Origin: Vitrella brassicaformis
Taxonomy: Eukaryota > Sar > Vitrellaceae
Length of the DNA: 64,000 nt
Direction of reading: 5' to 3'
Assembly: GCA_001179505.1 (NCBI GenBank)
Contig: CDMY01000329.1
Location: forward strand, 4,646-68,645
The notes under the pieces are model-generated. The model saw nothing but the letters and a program-made list of their open reading frames with translations, was not told the DNA's origin and did not search any database. A program made the translations under genes and the position numbers. Positions 22,008 to 33,004 of the stretch are shown here, piece after piece; the stretch's first letter is position 1, and each line of letters starts with the position of its first letter.

Positions 22008-23310
22008 GGATGCCGTTGGTTCCTTGGTTGCTGCAGGTGTGTGACTTTGGCCTTGCCCGCAAGTATGGCGCGCCCATTCGTGTCTACACGCATCATGTGA
22101 GCAGCAACCAAACAGGCCAGACAGACAGACAGACAGACGGGAAAAGTGGGCGTGTATCGATGAGTGAGTCTGTTTTTCTGTGTGCTACGGTCCCTCTGCA
22201 GGTGGTGACTCTGTGGTACCGTGCCCCCGAGCTGCTGTTGGGCGAGAGGCAGTACACGCAGGCCATCGACGTCTGGTCGGTAGGGTGCATCTTCGCTGAG
22301 ATGATACTGCGGACGCCCATCTTTCCCGGCAAAAACGAAAAGGACCAAATCGACAACATCTTCAGACTCACAGGTAGGCACCAAGCACCAACCCACCAGA
22401 CGCAGCGAATCTGTCTGTGTATCGTTGTGTGCGTGTTCAGGTTCCCCGAGTGAGAGCACATGGCCGGGTTTTGGCGAGCTGCCGCACATCAAGGCAGGTC
22501 GTGTCAAGATCAAGAACATCCGGCCCACATGGAGAGAGAAGTTCCCCAGGGCATCTTACACGGTCAGTGGGGTGGGGAAGGAAGGAAACAAGAGCCACGC
22601 GGACCACCTGACCCGACCGATACGTGTGTGTGGTTGGTTGGTCAGGGCGGGTGTTCGTTGACCGATACTGGGCTTGATCTGATGATTCGTCTGCTGGACC
22701 CCAACCCTAAGGCACGAATCACGGCTGCCGAGGCGCTCGACCACCCCTACTTCAAGGCAAGCACGCCACAGCCACAACCACACGGAAATGCAGCAGGATT
22801 GCGTTTCCTGTGTGTGTGTGGATGTGTGTGTGTGTGTGTGTGTGCAGGAGGCGCCCAAGCCGCAGCAGGCTCATCTGATGCCGACTTACCCCGAGACAAA
22901 CGCCAGCATTCGCGACAAGCGGAAGCGCATGAAGAGCCTCGACGACGAACAAATCAAAGGCATGCAGCCAGCCACACCAATGGACACACATACCATACAG
23001 CACACACTTCACGGCAGCCGTCACAGATCCCTTGCTTCTCTGCCTGTGTCTTTCTTTGCTGCAGAGCGTGAGGCCTACCACGAAGGCGCTGACCGCTTCG
23101 GCAGCAGGTCAGCCGTGAATGAATGAAGGGCACACAGAGCGGCAACCATCTCTGTCATCCTGCTGTGCTGCCTTTTGTGTGTTCAGGATCGATGCCCGTC
23201 AGTTTCTCTCTGACTTGGCCATGATGCCCGCCAGATCTGCAGCCAGCAAGCCGACCACCGCTGCTGCTGCAGCAGCTGGTGGGCCGGCGGCGGCACCCAA
23301 GGACGGGTGA
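20665..23310 (+). CDS. CDK11: Cyclin-dependent kinase 11 (PITSLRE kinase)
   Basis: A Ser/Thr kinase that acts with cyclin L in pre-mRNA splicing and transcription in the nucleus. Thirteen exons sum to 513 residues with consistent phases. The N-terminal 140 or so residues are low complexity (Gln-, Glu- and Pro-rich, with a basic AKRLRI patch). The kinase domain has [12 protein letters not shown] (Gly loop), ALKQIKY (ATP lysine), [13 protein letters not shown] (the family-naming PITSLRE helix), [12 protein letters not shown] (catalytic loop), [11 protein letters not shown] and [15 protein letters not shown]. After the kinase, [19 protein letters not shown] and the rest of the tail match the conserved end of CDK11. 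Two introns have GC donors (22757-22847 and 22960-23064). The start ATG at 20665 follows a short 5' region shared with the giant gene. Confidence 0.95.
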
Positions 23311-23641
23311 CGGACAGAGCGGTGCAAGGCCAGGCAAGGGGGATCCTGTGATGATGTGATGTGATGCATGTGTTGAAAAAGGTGTCTGTTGATTGATTGC
23401 TGGATTCATGGAGACAGACAGTGAGGGGGGCGGGGAAAGGCATTTGACCGGAAGCGCATCGGACACAGAGTCCGTTTTTCTGTCCGTGTGTGGTCTTCGG
23501 ATCCCCTCGCGGATACGTACAGAGGGTTGCAGCGTGAGATCTGTGTGACATGACGGTGCAAGATTCGCGTGAGGACGGCAGCCACCCTCTGTAAGTGCTG
23601 TGCAGACAGGGGCCATTCCCTCCCATTCGCTCATTTCTTCT
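23311..23641 (+). other. Spacer between CDK11 and the RING/B-box gene
   Basis: 331 bases holding the 3' end of CDK11 and presumably the promoter of the next gene on the same strand. I see no open frame worth reporting and no AAGCTCGC motif. Confidence 0.6.
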
Positions 23642-26219
23642 ATGGACAAAGACCGAGACTGGGGGTCGCATGCAGATGGAGGGGGCCAAGACGCCGTCCA
23701 ACCGTCACTCCAGGAAGGCGGAAAAGCCATTGGCAGCAGCCTGGTGACCGAGATGCCGGCGGACTGCATCTTGGATGACCAGACTCCGCCTCCACCCAAG
23801 TGTGCTGCCTGTTTCCGTCCGCTGGAGGACGCCCTCATCCTCAGCTGCGACCACAACCTCTGCCTCATATGCGCCGCCAACGCTCTCAAAACAAGCACCA
23901 ACCTGGTATGGTATGCAACACGCTGGCAAACGGGACTCTTGCTGCACACGCAGCTGATGTGGTGACTGCACTCTTTCTGCAGACGATCCACTGCTCTATC
24001 TGTGGCGCCCCAACGGTGAGTTGTGGGCTCGCTCCTTTGCAAAGCAATGGCATCCATCACTCCCTCCTTCCGTCGTCTTGTCAATTGCTGCAGGCCGTTG
24101 ACCCCCAGTCTGCGGAGCAGTTGCTGCAGGGCCCTTCCCCTCCCTCACGCGACCCCAGCTTCGTAGTCTCGCCCCCATCGTCCACCAGCGGCGCGCCCTC
24201 GTTCGCTACCCCAGGCAAGGAGCCGGTTGTTCGCAAGGAGGGGGCGCGGCATGTCGCCCTCACCCCTTCGCCCCTCCCCCCTCTGCCGACCTTCTCGGCC
24301 AAGGGCACATGCGGACAGCGCGACAGACGGTGAGACACACTGCCAGAGACATGGACAGCAGTCATCTCCGGGTGTCCACGTGTCTGAGTGACAAGCAGGG
24401 ACACTGTCACACAGACAGACATGGTCATGTGCCACCCGGTGTCCTCCCACACGTTGACGGCTTATCGGGGTGAGGCGGTGCGGCCGCTAGGCGGGGCCAA
24501 CCGTCTGAGTCACGCCATCGTCCCCCGGAAGCAGCCACAGGATGCTGATAAGGTGCGTGGAGAGACAACAATGACGACAAGGCCACGCTGGAGGGATGGA
24601 TGGATGCCACGTGTCGTTAATGTGCAGTTTTCTGACATCATTCCGGCGATTTCCGCCAGCCCATTCTCGGAGAATTCGCGACGCAGCTCACTCTCGCTCA
24701 AGAGGTGACTCATTGACACACAATGGCGTGCCGTTATGGGTGGGTGGGTGGCATACATACTTTTGCGTGCAGTCTGATGCCGTGTCGCGACCATCCTGAC
24801 GAGGTGGTGCAGTACTTCTGCCTCACGTGCGAGTCGGCATGTGTCTGTGCTGAATGCGTTATACACGGTAGGGAGGTACCCAGACAGCTGACAGACGACA
24901 TACAGGGCTGTCTGTCTGTCTGTCTGTGTGTGTCTTGGTAGGCATTCACAAGGGCCACGAGGTGCAGAACATAAAGCGTGCCTATCCATTGGTGAAGGGC
25001 AAGGTGGAGGACTACCTATACAATGTCACCACACGCGTTGAGGAACTCGCCATCGTCGAGCAACGAATCGAACAACACCGGCACGCGCGACTCACCATTC
25101 CATCACATTCTTCTCCCCGCTCAGCGAGAGCTGTGTGTCTGTGTCTGTGTCTGTGTCTGTGTGTGTGTCCATTCCATCCCATTAGTCGTGATCTGACAGC
25201 GTCGGTGCACGCGGCCAAACACCAGATGGCCAAGGCCTTTGAGGTTGAAAATCGGACACATGAGCCTAGCCCTCCGTCGGCAACGTGTCTCTCTGCTGCT
25301 GGTGATGGTCTGCTGCCGACAGGATGTGAAGCAGCGTCTGGTCAAGAAGGAGAGCGAGCTGCTCAAGAACGCTGAGCTCTTCCTTGAGGAGGCATGTGAT
25401 CTGCACAGCGCCGCCCGAGCCATCATATATATGAGACACCCTCCCTCCCTCTCACCCTGCCTGTGTTCTGTGTGGGTGTGGGCAGAGTATGGACGAGTTG
25501 GACAGCCACCTGCGTACGGCCAAGGAGAAGAGCCGGCAGCTGGATGAGTGCGCCGCCAAGATCAGAAGCCATGTGGCGGCTGCTGACGAGGTGGGGCTGC
25601 TCAACTACTACGCCGACGTCAAAAACTACATCACCACCCAACTCAGTCAGTTCAGACAGACACTGACAGCCAACAAGCCCATCGATCAGCTCAGGTCTCT
25701 CTCTCTGTGTGACGCGCTGTGCAGACAGCTTTGACACCGCTGCTTTGGTAGAGCTGCCCGAGGCGGCCACGCGACGGGTGAGCAAGCGGGCAGACAAACA
25801 ACAGTGGCAGACCCCAGTGACTGAATGTGTGTGTCTGTGTGTGTGTGCGTCCACCAGGTGGTGTCGAATGTTGAGAGCACCAGCGCCCACCTCGAAGTAA
25901 GCACAGTCAGACATCACAGAGAGAGAGAGAGAGAGCCACATGACATCTAAAGATGTCTCTTTCACTCCATCTGTCTGTCCCCCATGCCATGCAGGCGCTG
26001 CATTCCCTCAATCGCAACATCGCCAACTTGAGAGGCCTCGAGCCACATCAGCAGCACCACCAACACCAGCAGCAGGAGCATGCCCCACACCAGACCAAGG
26101 CACACGTGTCGCACCCCAAGTTCCCATCGCCTGCCAGCAACAGCCTCCCGAAGCGCCGCACATACACCTCTGAGACCAACCTCATCCAGCAGGAGAGCCA
26201 TGTACCAGACGGGCGATAG
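23642..26219 (+). CDS. RING / B-box / coiled-coil (TRIM-like) protein, putative E3 ubiquitin ligase
   Basis: Domains run in the order RING, B-box, coiled coil. The RING is CAACFRPLEDALILSCDHN, then LCLICAANAL, with its last pair in IHCSICGA after an intron (C3HC4 spacing). A long Pro/Ser-rich linker follows (about 24090-24700). The B-box is CRDHPDEVVQYFCLTCESAC, then VCAECVIHG, with HKGHEV in the next exon. Its Cys and His residues are in the usual places. The next exons are heptad-rich (RLVKKESELLKNAELFLEEA and MDELDSHLRTAKEKSRQLDE). The tail is His/Gln-rich and ends in a basic, Ser-rich segment. RING proteins of this layout usually transfer ubiquitin, but the target is unknown. The exon structure in 24320-24560 is uncertain. 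No SPRY or NHL domain is visible at the end. Confidence 0.82.
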
Positions 26220-26568
26220 ATCAGGCAGGGATGGATGCTGCGCGTTTGATGCGTGTGTGCGGGGCGGGGTGGGGTGGGTTGTTGATGGACGGACAGAGGC
26301 AGACGCTGGAAGGGTGCGATGCGACTGAGTGAGTGCTGGCTGCATTCATTCATTCATACCTGGCTTGTTGGAGGCTGAAGCTGAATTGGATGGATGTGTG
26401 ACAAATAGCTTCACAGGCAGAAGAAAGATGGATCACGTAGGTCACTCACCACAATGCATTGGCACACACACGCATCACGTCCCGCCACGGGTATGTACAC
26501 ACCACACCCCCACAGTGGGCCGGGACACAACTGTGTCTGACCGCCCGTTGCCCCCCATCCCACCCCCC
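26220..26568. other. Convergent spacer
   Basis: 349 bases between two converging gene ends. It holds C-rich and CA-rich runs and nothing else that I can support. Confidence 0.6.
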
Positions 26569-28014
26569 CTATCCACTGGCCAGCGCCACGGCATCCCGGT
26601 GGTCGGGGTAGTAGTCTAGCAGCTCTTCTTCGTCGTCGTCTTCGTAGTACTGCTCCCATATCTGCCGCTTCCTCCATCGCATGAAGAAAAAGAGGAAGCC
26701 GAACAGCCCCACCATCACCAGCACCACCAGCAAAATGGCTAGAGGCACTATCACCCACTGGTACTCATCAGCCACGTGACGCACTCTGAAAATTAGATAC
26801 AACACCATGCGAGCGAGGGTTCCGTGTGCTGTGCATGGTCTGTCTATGGGTGTATGTATGGTGTCATGTTTGCTCACGCTCTTCTGCATGATCCGTCGCC
26901 TTTGGGGCTAAGGGCGTAAGTGTAGTCGTCGTCGTCCCGGTAGCACGCCAGGCAATCCAAAATGCTCGTGCACCGACGGCAAAACACGTTGCACTGCTCA
27001 CACCTACACACACCGCACCGCCCAACACCTTCCTCTATGTGCGGGTGTAAATGTCACCCATCGATGTGTGTGCGTGCTGACCTGTTCGTATCAGGGTCGC
27101 TGAAGTATCCCTCGTTGCATGAGTCGAAGCAGCGCCGCTTCTCCGGGTCGAAGAGCGGCCGCTTGTCCGGACATTGCGGCCGGGACAATGTCACCGTGTA
27201 GGTGGAAGTCGACTTGGCCGGACCCGCAGACTGCATCCACACATGGCTGTCGAGCGATTGATGCACAGCGGCCCTCTCTCCCTCTCTCTCTCCCTCCCTC
27301 TCCCCCCTCTCCCTCCCTCAGACAGGTAGGTACCTGTATCCGTATGAGTATTCTTCTGGTCATGCCCAGGTCGATAGGGAACTGCCCCTCCACAAACTTG
27401 TGCTGCTCCTCCCCACGCGACACGGGAGGGCTCGCCCGGTACAGCTGCAGCCGCCGCCTCGTCGTCGGCTGCTGCGGGTACGAGTCCACCTCGATGTACT
27501 GACCCACGTCAGATGGCTGGTAGAACACACTCACGGCGTCGTCGCCCAAGGGCACCGCCACCGCATACTCCCGTGTTTGTGGGTCGAATGGCGGGGCGAG
27601 GGTGAGGGCGCTGCCCATCTTGAGGCCCTTGAGGGCCGTTTCCGTGCCGATCATCCGCTTGATGGTCAGCTTGTACGGCTGCCTGACCGACTCCTCCCCG
27701 CTCAGCGCCGCCACCACCGTGACGATCTGCTCCCCGCCCCTCGCCACCTGGATGTCTGCCGTCGGATGCTCTACCACATCGCTGCTGCTGGCCGCACGAG
27801 GCTCCACGCGACACGATGGCACGCTGTAGTCGAGAAAGGCCGTGTAGGCGAAGATATCTGGGTCGAAAGGCGGGATGAGGTCGATGGGTTGGTCAGAGTA
27901 GCGGACGGTGATGGACGCCAGCCGTGGAACGTCATCGCCATGAGCCAAGACGGCAATGAGGGATAGTACAAGCCAGATGTACCACGGTGGGACCTCCTGT
28001 GCCGCTGCACGCAT
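26569..28014 (-). CDS. Single-pass membrane protein with cadherin-like beta-sandwich repeats and Cys-rich stalk
   Basis: The start ATG at 28014 gives a short lead and a hydrophobic signal (WYIWLVLSLIAVLAHG). Two repeats follow with the pattern of the cadherin-like beta-sandwich family: LASITVRYSDQPIDLIPPFD, and LKGLKMGSALTLAPPFDP with REYAVAVPLGDDAVSVFY. After a strand-rich region comes a Cys-rich, furin/EGF-receptor-like part (RCFDSCNEGYFSDPDTNR, CEQCNVFCRRCTSILDC). Next is one transmembrane helix (WVIVPLAILLVVLVMVGLFG) and a very acidic tail (EQYYEDDDEEELLDYYPD). It is a type I surface or vesicle protein. Ligand and role are unknown. It is divergent from the golgin gene. Confidence 0.78.
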
Positions 28015-28333
28015 CCGATTGGCCGTGTTGCCGTCTTGGTTCCCGAAAAATGGCCAATGGTCGACAAGTTTTTCTCCTTCTCCGGGCCCACGGATGTGCA
28101 GATGTTCAGTGCCTGCACTTGTTGACCCGAAACCCCTTCTCCTCCTTCCTTTTCCTCTTTCCTCCTCTCTCCTTGCGAGCTTTAAATTTGCGAGCTGCAA
28201 GTTGTGGTTTCGTGAGAAGACTTGGCGCTTTCTCGTACCTGTAACCATCCCGTGCTTTGAGAAACAGCCGCATTCTGCGTAGATCACGCTGCACAGTTTG
28301 GTTTCATATGGACCTGTGGGTGGCAGAGCGGCG
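28015..28333. promoter_or_regulatory. Divergent promoter region with paired AAGCTCGC-type motifs
   Basis: 319 bases between two start codons. On the minus strand AAGCTCGC lies at 28175-28182 and the near copy CAGCTCGC at 28190-28197, separated by an A/T-rich stretch (about 28181-28190). The pair sits in the middle of the spacer, as a shared element would. Confidence 0.45.
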
Positions 28334-31300
28334 ATGCTGAGTAAGATAGGCAAAGGGCTGGCCTCGCTGCTGGAGGATGACGAATCGCCAGAGGTGAACG
28401 GCATTGCACAAAACCACAAAAACTATCTTACAGTCCGCTTCGTGACGTCATTCTTTCGTGTTTTGCCTCTCCTTTACAGGGAACTCGTAGGGGTGAGGGA
28501 TTTCCCTCCTCGTCAGGGCCTGCAGCAGCGGCGGGCAGCTCGGCCACCGAGATAGAAACGCTCCGCGTGGCAGCTCATGCGCGTGAGGAGCAGCTGCGCG
28601 AGGCCCAGCGGCAGAATGAGATCTTGCGTCAACAGCTCAGGAGGAGGGACCAGGAGATGCAAAACAAAGGTGGCCAGACAGCACCAGCCAGGCAGCCAGC
28701 CAGGCTACACGTCTTCGCGGGAAAGGGATGTAGTCGGTGCGTGTGTGTGTGTGTGTGTATGGTTGTGTGGTGCAGTAGAGGAGTCCCGGAAGATGTATGC
28801 GGAGCTGACGGGGCTGCAGAGGCAGCGGGACGACCTGCAGATGCGCTATGAAGAGCTCATGAAACGACAAGCCACCGCGACACCTACTGCCCTGACGGTA
28901 TGCACGAAAGAAGGGGAAAGAAGCACACACGTCTAAACGTCCTCATGGTGTGTGCATCTGTGTCCTCCCATGTCCGGTAGAGTGAGCCTTCGTCGATCAC
29001 GTCAAGGAGCTCCCCCGCCCTCCTGCTGCCTGGCAAAGACGAAATGACGCAGTGCGATGGTATGTGAACAAACCAGAAAGCCAGAAGACCTCACTGAGGC
29101 AACCATCAATAAATATTGTCTGCCTGCTTGATGAAATGCGGCACTGCAGCGTCCGAGTTCGAGATGGTGCAGCTGGTGTCCCCTTCGGCCGGGCTGAGTG
29201 TGGAGAAGGAGTCACAGCTGCGGACCCTCCTGTTTCGGCTGACAACGGAGCTGGCGCAGGTGCCGCCCGACCTGTATGAGCAGCTGCAGATGGAGCACCC
29301 CAGGGATGATGATGGTATAGGCGCACAACACGCCTCGGGCGACCCACACGCCAAGCCCCCACTCATCGACCTGGCTGGGGTGCTCTCAAGACGGCTCATT
29401 CGGATGAGGTCGATTGCTCAAATCGCATTTGACCGATGGGGAGCCATTGCCGGTGAGTGAGTGAGCCAGTGGGCGGACAGGACAAACACAAGCATCCATG
29501 CCATGGGTGGCCGTGTGTTGCCTTCCGTTTCTCAGGTCATGACCCCACTCAGTCAGCGTTGCATCGCATCGCCGAGAAGACCCCATGCGCCATCGCCCTG
29601 CTGCAGTGGGGCCACGCCCCCGCCCGCGGCAAGGCCGACGAGCCGCACCTCTTCTGGGACGTCATTCGCATCTTCCTACAGCTCGTCGACTGCACCTGGC
29701 ACCTGGCCGACCAGGCCTGCGCCCACCACAAGGAGCTGCAGCACCTCCGGGCACAGGTGGCACAGCACCAGCAGCAGCAACAAGGCCAAGCGTCGTCCCC
29801 GGTGATGATGAGTGGGTCGAATGTGTCGTCTCCGCCGAGTCAGCCCAGCCCGACCACCAAGACGGGCACGGGCACCACCTCGGGAATGAGTCTACCGGCG
29901 GGGGCTGACGAGCTGGTGGAGCAAGTGGGCAGGGAAAAGGCCCTCAGGGAAGAGGCCGAGGGAAAGGTGAGATAGATGAGGGTCAAAGCGTCCCACATGT
30001 CAGCCTCTTCATTGAATGCATTGACGAGTGTGTGTGTGTGTGTATGGTTTTTCAGCTGGGTATGCTTCAGCGTCAGAGCGAGGAGCTGCGTGGGCAGCTG
30101 GAGGTGTCGCAGCGAGAGCTGCATCGGCTCCTGCAGCAGCAGTTACAACCACCCGTGGCACCACCGCTCACACAACAGCAGACACACGTAATTGACGTGC
30201 ACTGACAAGGGATGGGTGGTTTATTCCATTCTCCTACCAGCATGTTTGATGGATGTTGTTTGTCCAGCTTGACGGGAGTGGTGATGTGAGCAGTGAGTTA
30301 GAAGCACTGCGGCGTGAGACCATTGCACTCAGGCAACACGTGGAGGCATACAAGTCAGTCACCAGAGGGAGGGAGGGCCACACACACACACACACACGCT
30401 CACCAACGTGAGGCATCTGTCTGTTGGTCTGTCTGTCTGTCTGTCCTCAGGGAGCGGTACGACGCGTTGATGATTCAGTACACCCGGCTGCAGACCACGT
30501 GCAGAGACCTCCAGCAAAACGAGGTCAACACAGCACCTGCACATGCCAGTGACACGGCGATCCATCTCTGTGTATGTGTGTGTTGGCCAGAACCGTGCTC
30601 AGCAGCTGCAGCAGGAGCGGGACGACGCTGTGCGCGAGACTAGGCAGTGGCAGCAAGCCCACTCGACGGTGTCCGAGTCGCTGCAGCAGATTTCTCTCGA
30701 GGTCGCCGACCTCAGAGCACGATGCGAGGTGGGTGCATACTTGAGGAGCCACACACAGGACGAAGAACTGTGGATGCGTCTGGCTGTGTCTACTGATGCA
30801 TGCGATCGATGATCAATCAGTCTGTGGGTGTGTTGGAGAGGAATCTCGAGGAGGCCAGGTTCGCCCTCAGCCAATACGAAGACAGGGAACGAAACAGAAA
30901 AACACAAGGTACCTCGGTGACCTCTCGCTGACTGACTAGACACACAACAGGCCCCCCGCACTTGTCCATTTCATTGATCGTTGTGTGTGCACCAGAGAGC
31001 GACTCTGCTGTGTTACGTGAGGAGCGTGACGCCGCCCTGCGTGACCTGCGGGCCACACAGAGCGCACTCGACCGCCTCAATGCCGTCCTAGAGGAAATGC
31101 AGGTAGGCGCATGTGCGCTCGCCGTGGCTGCTCGACCGACAGACCGACCACGCCATTTTTGTTTTGTGTGTACCTGTCTGTCAGGATGAGCGTGACTCGG
31201 CCGTGAGCCGTCTCGAGAACGAGCTGACGTCCGCAAGGATGGAGACCAACGCAGCGAAGCGACAGCTAGAGCAGGTTGGTGCGTCCGAGTGTGCGCAGGA

Positions 31301-32082
31301 GAGAGCAGGTAGATGGCTGTGTGGGTGCGTGTGCGCAGGTGTCTGAGCTGCACAGTGAGGTGGTGTCGCTTCGGAAGCAGCTTGAGGCTGTCACGGAGGA
31401 AAGGAATGACCTACTGCAGAGGAAGGCATTTCTCGAAAACGAGCTGAAGAACTACAGGTAGTATGGAAAGCCGCGCAAACCATGGGCCCTCTTGGCGTGC
31501 AACATGTGTGTGGTTTCTTTGATGTGGCTGCGGGTATTGCAGTAGCAGCGTGGAGGGTCTGTTGGCTCGTCTGCAGAAGGAGACGGAGGAGAAGCACTTC
31601 ATGGTCGACCGACGGGTCGTCAACGACATGCTCACGGGATACGTCGAGTCGCACGTCATGGTATTCACGGACAGACGGTGCATCCATCCATCCATCCATC
31701 CCAACGCACACCCACAATGATACACACTCATTGTCCCTCCTTGGTGTGCCTGCCATGTGTGTGTGTGTCAGGGCCTCCACGACCGTCAGCGTGAGCTGTT
31801 GTCACTGATGAGTGAGATGCTGCAGTTCTCCGAGGCGGACAAGGAGAAGGTGGGGCTCATCGGCGCTCGACTGCAGCAGCAGCAACCGCAGCACCCACAA
31901 CAGCCAACGGTACGCACAGCTACCCACATACACACACACACACACACATACACCCAGAGAGACAACAGACAGACAATTCGTCTCTCAACTCCATGCGTGT
32001 GTCTGTGTGTGCATTTTTGCAGTCAACGCTTGTTGATCAGTTCATGGATTTCCTGGCCCAGGAGACGGAGGACAGCCGGTGA
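28334..32082 (+). CDS. Golgin-like coiled-coil protein with C-terminal GRAB-like domain
   Basis: Golgins are long tethers on Golgi membranes. The protein begins MLSKIGKGLASLLEDDESPE and then becomes heptad-rich. A globular middle (about 29150-29700, e.g. RTLLFRLTTELAQVPPDLYE) follows, with further coiled coil after a Gln-rich stretch. The last part has EEKHFMVDRRVVNDMLTGYV, then QRELLSLMSEMLQFSEADKE and KVGL. This matches the GRIP-related Arf-binding (GRAB) domain known from yeast Rud3, animal GMAP-210 and plant GDAP1, which docks on Arf1. I therefore infer a cis-Golgi tether. About 15-20 short introns are full of GT repeats, and the chain is in frame to the TGA at 32080-32082. The start at 28334 is the first ATG that enters the conserved N-terminus. 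Confidence 0.8.
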
Positions 32083-33004
32083 CACTCTCAGCCGTCCCAT
32101 CGGCTCATATGGTGCACGTCGGTGCCTGCCGATGGGACGTCATGAGAGGACAGGCAGCCTGGAGACTTGGGGGTATGTAGACTGGACGTTGGCCGTTACC
32201 GGCGGATTGATGGGTCGATGGACGGGTGGATGAGTTCTCCGTATTATGTTTAGACAAGACCCCCACACCACTCACCTCACCCCGCCCCATCATCTCCTTG
32301 CATCTATCTCATCCCGCCCCTTACTTGCAATCAATGCATCAGCCAGCCCATTTTGTCTGTCTGTCTGTCAATGACACACTACACATGGCCTGCATGGGTG
32401 TATGTTATGTATGTGTGAACGCCTCGCCGTGCCATCCCATGCGTGTGCGTATATATGTGGCTACCTACCCTACTACTTTCTGTCCGTCAGGTTTTGCACA
32501 CACATTACATCCACCTGTCTGTCTGCCTGTCTGTCTGTCCGTCTGTGTGCCGTGGGTGTTCATGGCGTCCCCTCGGTCGATGGATGCATTTCATATGCAG
32601 CATGAAATGTGGCTGGCTTGGCTGAGGGTTGGGTTGGTGTCTGTCGCGTACATATATAAATGCACACACATCAAGGCGGGCGGGTCACAGCTGTCACCGC
32701 GATTAATTAGGCATTTTGGGCGCGTGAGAGCCACACACAGACGGAGACAGACAGTACTGGTTGTGTTGTGTTGTGTTGTATGTGTGCGGAGGACCGACGG
32801 TCGATGGCGTGACTATTTGTCGGTGTCTCAAAGATGCTCACTCGATCCGCGAGACATTTGTGACGACAACACACCACCCAATCACATCCACACCCACGCA
32901 CACATGACAAGTGACAAGTGACAAGTGCGATTTGCCTTCCCTCCCTCCCTCCCTCCCTCCCTCCATCCATCCCTCCCTCTGCGTGCATCAAGGGCCCGCA
33001 TCAG
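32083..33004. other. Convergent intergenic region, repeat-rich
   Basis: 922 bases between converging genes. It contains pyrimidine-rich (CCCT)n at about 32938-32975, (TGTCTGTC)n, a TGTTG repeat near 32760-32780 and tandem GTGACAA at about 32905-32925. Long open frames exist but are made of repeat residues. I find no gene. Confidence 0.65.

Noticed and set aside
32226-32921. Plus-strand open frame of about 230 residues
   Set aside because: Cys/Val/Ser-rich translation of TGTC and GTGT repeats within a convergent spacer, with no conserved blocks.
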